Positions 1 to 9,400 of a DNA stretch of 20,688 bases are shown here, one piece after another. The first letter of the stretch is position 1, and the number at the start of each line of letters is the position of its first letter. Under the pieces are notes generated by a model. The model saw only the letters and a program-made list of their open reading frames with translations. It had not been told where the DNA came from and did not search any database. Both the position numbers and the translations under genes were made by a program. Source of the stretch: Ophiothrix spiculata (taxonomy: Eukaryota; Echinodermata; Ophiuroidea; Amphilepidida; Ophiotrichidae); NCBI GenBank assembly GCA_000969725.1, contig JXSR01S005301.1; one strand, written 5' to 3'.

Positions 1-32
1 TTGGCTTGTATTTCAAGAAACAAATATGCATT

Positions 33-400
33 TTGGCGGCCATTTTAACCTTATTTTTGGCGCCATTTTGTATTTGAAGGCTTGTTTTTGACTCAGATAT
101 AATCTGTCCAGCCTCATTTAATTTAATGGCCACAAAAATCTGGACATAAGCACCACATTTGCTAATTTATACAAATTATAACCAACTAATAGCCAGCTTT
201 GGATATTGGCGGCCATTTTGGCAGCCATATTGGATTTTGTGGATATTGTTTGACTTGGCAATAATCCTACTAGTCTCATTGACTTCTTTGACCACTAAAA
301 CCTAGGCTTAGACACCAAAATTGCACGTTTTAGACATCTAGTACCTTAGTTACAGCCATTTTAAGATTTTGGCGGCCATTTTGGCGGCCATCTTGAAAAA
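33..400. repeat. Diverged tandem repeat, period about 165-173 bp
   Basis: TTGGCGGCCATTTT recurs at 33, 206 and 369. The spacers between copies also align: the stretch from TTTTGACTCAGATATAATC (about 88) matches GTTTGACTTGGCAATAATC (about 248) and continues through similar CCACAAAAATCTGGACATA / CCACTAAAACCTAGGCTTA segments. This is a tandem array of at least two units and the start of a third, cut by the left edge. The GGCGGCCAT word is doubled in places (207-226, 371-390). No coding content. It may be satellite DNA or part of a larger element. Confidence 0.75.
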
Positions 401-649
401 TACCAACTTCCGGAAGTCCGATTTTTTTAGATTTTTGATATGTTGTTACTGAAGATAAATACTACCTAAATCAGTTAAAAAACCTTTTGTTGCAATTTTT
501 TTGGGGTCAAACCATATATTCCCTCGTCTAATTGATAAAATAACAGTGATCTTGAAAAATAAAATAACAATGAAAAAGAGCATCGACAACCACCGCAAAT
601 TTCAATATCATACCGCCCTCTTTAAAACCTTGGACGCAGACATTAAAAA

Positions 650-916
650 AAATGTATCAACGGGTCTCCTATATGCATCATCCCTTGGTTGTCCTCAATA
701 GGTGAAATATGTTGTTGTTAACACAAATCTAAGTAGCTCAATCATGTAATCTGCATCCAATTTTGTATTGTACGATCTTCTGTTTATTATTTTGTTCAAG
801 CATTTTTTGATGATCTCGAGGCATTTGTCGATGGGAGTGTTTGTCAAGAGTGGCACCACATCGTTCATAAAATCGGTCATTTTATGGCAAAACTTACACA
901 GTAAAGTATACCACAA
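650..916 (-). pseudogene. Reverse-transcriptase fragment of a Penelope-like element
   Basis: The minus strand encodes MTDFMNDVVPLLTNTPIDK, then CLEIIKKCLNKI and, after about 15 residues, IELLRFVLTTTYFTY. This fits the RT stretch of Penelope-like and related retroelements: the 'D-V-x-x-L-x-T-N-x-P-x-D' motif, an amphipathic helix, and 'ELL.F.L..TYF.F'. The next expected block (Y-x-Q-x-x-G-x-x-M-G-x-P) is hinted at only in another frame, as NQGMMHIGDP near 655-690, which implies a frameshift; a stop follows TYFTY. The piece is far shorter than a full RT and is dead. A cellular or viral RT is less likely given the PID/ELLRF spacing. Confidence 0.65.
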
Positions 917-1151
917 AACCCATTATCGAAACAAAGGGGTTTTTTTTGGAAAAACGGGGTTCATTCCATGAAACCAGAGGTGCAATACTGCTCATTGGTA
1001 CCAATAACTCAATTTTGACAGACTATACGACAGTACTTACTTTGTCAGCACCCGTAATCATGATGTCTTTGGCCTTTTGAGTTCATTCAGTGCAATTTGT
1101 TACTCCTTTGAACCGTTAGAAGAAAGACTGTTCGAAAAATGTTGCATTGTA

Positions 1152-1333
1152 GTTATACCCTATGTCGAAGGTCTGTGAGAAAAACTTAAAGCAATAATCC
1201 TTGAGAGAGACTCAAACACATACGTAAGAAAAGTTCAGGAAGCCATACAAATACGCAAGAAATACGCAAAACATTCAATTGCAATGAAGGATACAATCTA
1301 GATCACATGTATGACACATTGTTAATTGCAAAA
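1152..1333 (+). pseudogene. C-terminal remnant of a Penelope-like element, opposite orientation
   Basis: Plus-strand frames give VIPYVEGL, a stop, EKLKAIILERDSNTYVRKV, then QEAIQIRKKYAKH; after a frameshift near 1272 comes FNCNEGYNLDHMYDTLL. 'PY..GLSEKL' is the linker after the RT, and 'EAI.IRK...N.(D/N)EG..L...YD.LL' is the usual C-terminus after the GIY-YIG nuclease in Penelope-like elements. The nuclease core appears deleted between the two. Stops and a frameshift make it a pseudogene. It lies on the opposite strand from the RT piece at 650-916, so the two are rearranged or come from separate insertions. Confidence 0.6.
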
Positions 1334-2741
1334 CATCAGCAACCCGGTAAAGAGACTATAATCAAGTTTCCCAGGAAATGCAGTAGACGAAGTTTCCTGA
1401 TTTTGTCACGCAAAATCATTTGTATGTACTTACGATGTTTTGTCATGATGTTCTTCCAATGTCAGGACGACGTCGCATTGACGTCGTGTTGATGGTTTGG
1501 CAAACCTTTTGGCATTTTCTCAAAGAGCATTCCAGAGTGAACTTTACAATTATCACATTGTGCCCTCTCAAAGGGAGGACGTTTTTCGATTCCTAAAATG
1601 CATTCCACAAAACCGAAATTCAAATCCGTGAGTTGCTTAAGTTTTGTCCGTAGGAAATAACTTCACTGAATCTCATGACACTTGAAGCAAGAAAAAGAAT
1701 TACAATTGCAACATTGTTTTCTTAACAGATAGATAACAATGATTAATTGTGACCCGTCATATCGAAAGGTACCTTAAGGGTCCAAAAAGGAAACTTGATT
1801 TTGGTTATTGGATATTCGATTACAAAGTTACATCCAAATTGGTAAAAGGTATCAGGATGATTAATAAAACTATAGTTCTAAGAAAATGGAGTTTAAAGTT
1901 TCTGTACTGGTAAAACTTGAATGGAGAAATGATTTTTATCTCGGTTTTTTAAAACATTTGTCTTACGTTTTAGATGTTGGAACCTGATTAATATGATAGA
2001 ATACCCTCCAAAAGTACAGTTTCTGATGAAATTAGAAATTCGACCTTGGACGTGATTTTTAACTATATGCTCAGCTTCAATGGCCCGCATGTGATGGGTC
2101 ACAATTATACTAAATACATTTATGACAAATAGACAATTGTTTTCTTAAAAGAGTGTTTATGTAATGTGTTTTTCCTTTGCGCAATTGTAAGAGTAGGTCT
2201 TCTCTTCCTGGTAAATTGTTTATCGATTTGAGCGACATGTAAAGATGATACAGAAAGGCCGAAACCATAGTCGGACTCCAAACAGAATTTTCCATACCAA
2301 ACATTTGTAACGTTACCAAATATTTTCCATCGAATTTAAAGTATGACCGGGTAACAAACATTTGCGCCAATGTATATGGCAATTCAAAAATATGTGCAAT
2401 CTAGCACGAAATTTTATTTGGTCTCAACTTGGTGTTCAAGTTATTTTGTTTGTAGTCACCCGTCATTTTGACGGCACGACCAAATGTTTGATAGCGAAAA
2501 TTTTGTTTGGAGGCCGACTTTATTTTCGGCCAAACTTGTCGGATTTTAGTGTTGACACAGTTAAGGTGCAGGTAACGTAAAACAATTATTTCATCAAATA
2601 TGACCTCACTTTTCTTGATAGGTAACATTGTTACAATAAATACGGTGTACATACAGTTAAGAGCAATAAATCTTATATTCGTCTTTAAATTTCCACAAAG
2701 CGAAACTCTAACATTTCAGAAAGTCCCTGATATCACATCGC
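1334..2741. other. Unassigned stretch
   Basis: I see no gene that I can support. The minus strand near 1500-1610 has a short open stretch with CDNCKVHSGMLFEKMPKGLP, a single CxxC pair without a second one, which may be decayed element sequence. A small inverted repeat CGACGTCGCATTGACGTCG sits at 1466-1486. AATAAA in receptor sense occurs near 2519-2524, a possible but distant poly(A) signal for the receptor gene. Confidence 0.4.
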
Positions 2742-3001
2742 CATGTGAGTGCAAGAAAGTCGTATCTGCAATAGCTGACATTTGTCATAAATTTGGATTG
2801 TACACTTTATAAGCTCCAGCCTTGGGTCAGTGGTTCTTGAAATGATTCTTCAGGTGACTTAGTCACCTGAAGAACCATTTCAAGAACCACTGACATAAGA
2901 AAGGGAAATTATGAGGGAATTTTCACATTCTTGTGACAAGGCATACAATAAATATAACTTAGGGCAGCCATAGCATATACGACTTTCTTGCACTCACATG
3001 A
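2742..3001. repeat. Nested inverted repeat with a near-perfect inner hairpin
   Basis: The inner arms 2826-2858 and 2862-2894 are 33 bp each with one mismatch and a 3-nt loop; the left arm starts GTCAGTGGTTCTTGAAATG. The outer arms begin CATGTGAGTGCAAGAAAGTC at 2742 and are mirrored ending at 3001, staying similar for about 40 bp (GTCGTATcTGCaATaGCTG against GTCGTATaTGCtATgGCTG). Both pairs share roughly the same centre, so this looks like one foldback/MITE whose core folds tightly. It starts about 130 bp past the receptor stop codon and could be transcribed in the 3' UTR. Confidence 0.75.
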
Positions 3002-3127
3002 CAACATATGGCACTGGTTAACAAACACATGTACATTACAGCGTTTTATATATATTTCAGACGGAAATAGGAATGCAGAGCTTTGTATAAAAATAGAGTA
3101 TCATCCTCGTACACTTATGTAAATCCA

Positions 3128-3433
3128 TTATGGTATGTCATTTTTGTTTTTGTCTTCATTTTTTTCACTATTTTTATCAAAATCATTTCCAAATCCTTCA
3201 TCTTCGTCTCCATCGTTTCTAGATTTATTTGTCAGTGGTTCCATTTCATGCTGTTCGTTAAAAGAAGAAGATGGAAATTTCCGATGGATTTTTGCTGCTT
3301 TGGGCTCTTCAGGTGTTTCTGGTATACAATATGACCCATTGGTATTCGTCAGCTGTGTCGTACGTCGAGATCGAACAACGGAGCCGTACATGTCACGTTT
3401 ACTTAAACACTTCCTCATTACCACATTGCGAAC
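3128..3433 (-). CDS. Receptor last exon: helix 8 and cytoplasmic tail
   Basis: This gives 101 codons and the TAG stop (residues 266-366), after acceptor [17 protein letters not shown] completes the EVR...RKC helix 8 region that follows NQE. The tail has Ser/Thr clusters ([17 protein letters not shown], and SSS further on) that could be phosphorylated, a Pro-rich patch PETPEEPK, and a charged Asp/Glu/Asn/Lys-rich end from about residue 333 to the final NDIP. The tail does not resemble any family tail I can place, so it gives no subfamily clue. An opposing open frame on the plus strand (3135-3437) is its shadow. Confidence 0.93.
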   Translation of the reverse strand, partial: VRNVVMRKCLSKRDMYGSVVRSRRTTQLTNTNGSYCIPETPEEPKAAKIHRKFPSSSFNEQHEMEPLTNKSRNDGDEDEGFGNDFDKNSEKNEDKNKNDIP

Positions 3434-6400
3434 CTGAATAAAGAATATGATAGAGTTTATTTTATTGAATACAATGAAATATAATCTTTATTTGCCATCA
3501 TTGAAATTTTGCAGTATTTTTGTAATACGGTAATTTAATGGTGTTTTCCAATCCTAATGTCGAAATATGTTGTTTCGAAATATAAATACATATAATATAT
3601 TGAATGCCAAAACATTAACCTAACTTTAAAAAATGCAGATTTTACCCTAAAATCCGTTAGGAATTCGTAATAAATTACCCAACGTTTTGAAAAGACATAG
3701 AAACATCTCATTAAAATTCCAAACGTCTTTTACATTATAGGTAGCCGGGTCAAATTAGTGAAGTACCAGTAATTCAGCAGTGGGAGCATACGTATCAACA
3801 GTGTTTCCAAGAGGAATATCTTAGTTAAAATGAGAAACAATTTTCCAACCTTACCTCTTGATTCAGAAAACAATATATGACTGCAACAAATATCCCCTGT
3901 AAAAATATATTAAATAAACAAAACGATTTAACAAAACGTACACAACTATTAAAAAGGCCTTAATATACTTTGTATAATTATATCAAAATTGAACTCCTTG
4001 TAAGGTGGTGGATCGAACGACACATGAAAAATATTGTTGGAAGCTGAATTTACCGAATGCATAGCAAAGGGTCCACCCTATTTGTTTTTACAATACTTAA
4101 AGTTGTTATTGTACACATGACACTTTATTTAGTGGATATGGCGCAGGCCATTATTATTGCGGGTTTTTTTTTTAGTCATCACAATCATATTGCCGTAAAC
4201 TAAACTTTGCATTATGTTCCAACGGCCAATTTAACATTTAGATAAGCACTTTATAGATTTTAATACTATCCAGCAGCTCAATATTGCGTTCGGGTTAACG
4301 AAACATTCGAGAGTGGTATTCCTTACTTCGTTACGGGGCTCGAACTCAGGACCTACTTATTCCTGGGCTTTGTCATAGGACTACACGAGCTCTTAGTAGA
4401 CCGGGGTGTTTTATTCTATTGACTACGAGTAATTTCGTTGATGTCATTTCAAATACCCTATAATTATATTTTCTACAAAAATGTGTTTAGGTTCATCTGT
4501 AAAAAGTTAATAAATGGAGGACATACGAGGGGTATTAAAACGTTTTTAAAATCACAAAGAAGGGAAAGAGCTTTATCTATGAACTTTTGTCAGGGTGGTT
4601 ACCCGCCCTTGTGTACATGAAATCAATGGCATTTATGTTTTTCATACAGGTGCCGATAGATATCAACAACCTGCCTCCTCTAAAAGGTTACAGCCCAGTA
4701 AATTCTATAAAGACACATCTAAAGTTAAGACATTTGATACCATAGTATAGGGTAGGGTCTCTTCTTTCCATTGTTACCAACTTTATGGAAATTTGTCAAA
4801 ATATGACGTAATAATGATGTAATACAGCATGGCTGACCTGAAAATGTTGATTTTAGCAAAATACAATGTTGTGTTTTGTGCTTAAAGAGGACGTCTACAA
4901 AGTCAGTCTGTGGACAGTCAGTTTTAAGTGTGAGAAATGTGTTACTTTGCACAGTGGCTAATATGTAAAGATGACTTAAGGGTCACGTAATAAAATTATA
5001 AACCTGGCTGTATTTCTGCTTGGTGATCTTTTAAACTTGTTGATACCCCTCGTATGTAGGGCATTACTGTACATCAATAATTTTTATATTTTTCCGTCAC
5101 GTATTAAGTCGTAGGGAAAAAATATCACCATTAATATACATTTACAAATGTAATCGTGATAATTAGTAAAACTGGTTGCAATTTGCATTAAGGGGTGTAA
5201 GCACCTTACTCAATGTTATTTTTTTGCAAGTTTATTTTCTACCACAACTTTTGAACAAAGTGCTTAAAGTTAATTAAAGTATACATTTCCAGAAAGTAAT
5301 TTTCACAAGGAACATGATGGTGATGTTGATTTTTGACCAAAAATCACATTTTTTGAGAAAAGCCCGAAAAACACATGTTTTTGCCATTTTGGCATCCAAC
5401 CAAGCTAAGAATAACATTTTTTGTAAAAAATGGCCTAGGAATGGGAATTTTAATTTTAAACACCCACTGGGATGTTGTGTCTTTTTTACTTTTTAGGATT
5501 TTGGCCTATTTTCTGATTTTCATGCCAAATAAGGTCAAAAAATGACCAAAAAGGGAAAAAAGTGAATTTTTGACCTTATTTGGCATGGAAATCAGAAAAT
5601 AGGCCAAAATCATAAAAACTAAAAAAGACACAACATCTGAGTGGGTGTTTAAAATTAAAATCCTCACAGCACTTCAATATGCGAGAGTGACATTCGCTTT
5701 CATCGATTTTAACAATTTTCGCGCAATTAGAGCGACATTCGCTCTCCATTTTAGCGAATAAGTTAAAGCGAATATCAAGAGTGAATGTCACTCGGGCGAA
5801 CGAATGTCTTTAGACGCCAAGCCCTACCTTTCTTCTTCAACCGAAAATAAAGAATGACATACATTTTTATCAAATCACAGAAACATTCAAATTTGAGAGG
5901 CTCACATTTTACGTTAGCTAGGGGTTGAATGCTGTGACCTTGATACTAACAGTTGGATGGAAAATATCTTTAATCAGTATAAAAACGACAGAAATGTGAT
6001 GAAACGGCGTTAGTTCACATTCAATAATAGCAAAGCATGAAAATTGGAGGTTTGGTTTTAAATAATGAGATGGTAGGAAATTTGTCATTGAAACACACAG
6101 TGCAATATACTTCTTTTTCTGCAATACATCCAAAACCTTGTGAATGATACAGAGTGCATACTGAGCCCAAACACGTTGGCTGGAATGGCTCAGGATCGTT
6201 GTAGTTGGAAAAAAACCTTGTAGTCGCCTGCTCCACAGTCGACGAATGATGATGACTAGTGGTTATAAAAGGATGTATAGTGAGAGCATAAAATATTTGA
6301 TGTAGTGAATCAAATATTTGATGTAGTGAATCAAATTTTACCAACCTGCGATGCTTGAAGTACTGCATTGGTGATGGAATAAATATCTTGAGAAAGTCCT

Positions 6401-9400
6401 TCTTCACTAGGCGCCCACATAAACACTAGATTGGTGAGACCAAGTAGTGGAAATAATACTGCTACGGCTTTAACTGCTTTCCTATTGTGTTAACATCAAT
6501 AGAACATTTGTGAAAAAGCTTTTAAGGTTAAAACATTTAAAAACCCGATGCATTTTTTGAGATGAATGATCTAATTCATATATATATAAATTTCGAAAAC
6601 AGTTATTGCATTTTTTAAGATGAATGATGTAAGGGGTCGCTTCAAAAGTCAACCGGTGGTTGCCTGCCGGTTTTGGGCGGTTCAACCGGAATAAACAATA
6701 GCCAACCGCCCAGAACCGACAGACAACCGCCGATCGAGTTTTAAAGCGACCCCTTACATTATTCACCAGGTCTTGAAATCCCTAGACCTTTGATTATTGT
6801 TAAGCAAATTCTGTGCTGTGGCTCATATCCCTAATATAAATAAACGACTTCTTACATAACACTTTTGACAGCATATGGCTGCCCAATATTTGTAAGTTGT
6901 CCCAAGAAATAAAAAAGGAAAGGAAGAAATATAATACTTTGGCAATAGATACCCTTTTTAGAAGTTTTTTTTTAAATAATAATTTAAGAGATTCAACTAT
7001 TTGTTCAACGTATCCGTTTACTGAATAACTTTGACTGTAAAAATTGTGAAAAGAAAACATCTAGAAATTTGAAAATTAATGTCGGTTTTCTTTTGTACAA
7101 TAAAGAGCTTGTTGCCAGAACCTCATAACTATATTTGACCTAATTTTTAATACACACATATTTTGGACTACTATTCTTGTGTGCAGACAAGATAAATGTC
7201 GGGAAAAAATAGGTAATTGAAACCAACATAAAATGAAATACATGTAGATTGATAGCAATAGACCAGGTTCGTATGTCTCATAATGCATCTTGAAAGTATT
7301 TCTGCGCGAACGCCCATATTAAAGATAAGCTTCCTTTAGCTTACTTGGTACCAAGTACCAAGTTGGGTTTCCTTGGCGAAAGCCTAAACAAGGTGAATAT
7401 TACAATTTTGTGTGCATGACGTCATTTGTGCAAGATCCTAATAATATGGTCATTTTTCAAGATGCATTATGGGCCATACGAAAGGGGTCTGTTGTCAGAA
7501 AAATATTTCTACTAGGTTTGGTTGAAATGTCCTTTACTCTATAATCGAGTTAGATATTTTGGAAGAAGTATACTTTAGGTCCCAAATACTGGTATATACC
7601 AGTATTAGTCAATTCTAGGACATCCCAGTATTGACCAATTCTGGGAGTGTTTTTGTTCCAGTGTTGTAGAAAAAATCACAATACTGGTACACACATTTCA
7701 TCCCAGTATTGTCCAATGCTTTTGTTATTCCAGTATTGTTGTAAGCTAAGAATTGTCTTATTCAAATAACAAACACCAATTTTTCAATGTGTTCATTTAT
7801 CAACGACTTATTGGTTTCTTTATTCCAATTGTGTACATGTATGTAATTTTTCTACACTATCAATCAGTCCACAATCCTTCTATTCTGAAACCTCAGAAAA
7901 GTCAGAAAAAGAGGGACATTAGAAAAGAGGGAGTTTAAACTCTTGGTGGAGTCTTACTTTCTATGAAATGTGACAGGCTTGGACCTTCTCCAGTTGAAGG
8001 TAAGGGTCTATCAGGTAAAATGTATCTCCAAATTGAGGAGATCATTCAGTAAAACGAGAACGTTCCCCACGGATGATGTATTAAAAGTAGGCTCGCTGAG
8101 CAAAACAAGAATCATTGGTGAAATTACAAGTTAAAACCGAAGGCCTTTTATCAGGCTGAACCTGATGGTTCAACATACAATGCCCCGTTGTCAGACTTCA
8201 TACTATAATAGTTGCCATAAAAACTAACATTTTATGTTACGATTCTCGTGCAGAATGCTTGCCTTATAAAAATGAACATAATTTACAATACTAACAAATA
8301 TTTTCAACCAAAAATACTGGAATATCGACCAAAACTAATAAAACTGTTATTTAACAGCATTTTTAACCAACAATACTCGAATATTTACATAAATTTAACA
8401 ATACTGGTATAAATCTAATATTTTTGTCCAACAGTACTGGAATACCATAACTAGAACTGGACAATACTGGACAACCTTTGGATACCTAGTATTGTCCAAA
8501 TTTTGTGTACCAGTATATGGGACCTAAAGTATACTTGTTCCGATATTTTGTATTGTGAAAGCAGCTGAGAACCTAAACTAAATACAGGGAACAAGCCCAA
8601 AAGTATTATATATGTAGTTATTGATCAGACAAACATTCCTGCCAAGTTTGATTCAAGTTTGATTGGAATCATTCAACTGTTGATGCAGAATCGGTACCGA
8701 AGAGTCAATATGAAATATCGTCACAATACTTGACCTAATTCTTGGTTTTGATTCTTTGGATTCAACCAATCAACGACGCAAATATTTTAAAAATGTAAGA
8801 AACGGTCTATAGCGATGCGATTGCATTAATTGTAATAATATCCCCGGTGGGCCTACTCCCCGCAGAGTTGGACGCGCATGACCGTTACCAAAACTTCAAA
8901 TTACCCCCCTTTTCAGTCAATTTCAAGGAAAAATAATTAAATTTTACCCCCTATCTTACTTCAAAACGGGAACAAAATGGCACTTTAAAACGCATTTAAA
9001 AAGGATAACATTTTTTAAATAGAATTTATAGAATCACAGAATTGTTAAGGGTTACCCCGTGTATTGGTGATTGTTGAAATATATATTTGTACATGTGATA
9101 TCCTATAACATTGCAGTGCTAATCTTCACAACAATACCCCAGACAGATACAATGAACACAATTACTATAACATATACACAATTACCATTCTGATAATGTG
9201 AATGTTCACTTTAATAACCTATCTTGTGCAGGTCTGAATCCTGTACTCTACATGGGAATCTTGTAAATGGTTCCATAACTGTCATTGATTTTACATGTAC
9301 AATACAATACTTCAAAACAACAACTTGCCAAAAGGACCCACTTAAAATGATTATCCAGGTATATAAACTATGTAACGAAGTGCCCCTATGCCAACTTTAG

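Noticed and set aside
3135-3437. 100-residue plus-strand open frame rich in Ser/Phe
   Set aside because: It is the antisense of the receptor tail exon, whose motif and splice evidence are strong.
6021-6407. 128-residue minus-strand open frame with repeated SLHQIFD
   Set aside because: The repeat is the 21-bp DNA duplication, and the frame differs from that of the receptor exon it overlaps.
7076-7288. Minus-strand frame MHYETYEPG..., considered as the helix 5 exon
   Set aside because: It lacks the Asn and TKLR pattern; the true helix 5 exon at 10221-10306 fits phase and motif exactly.
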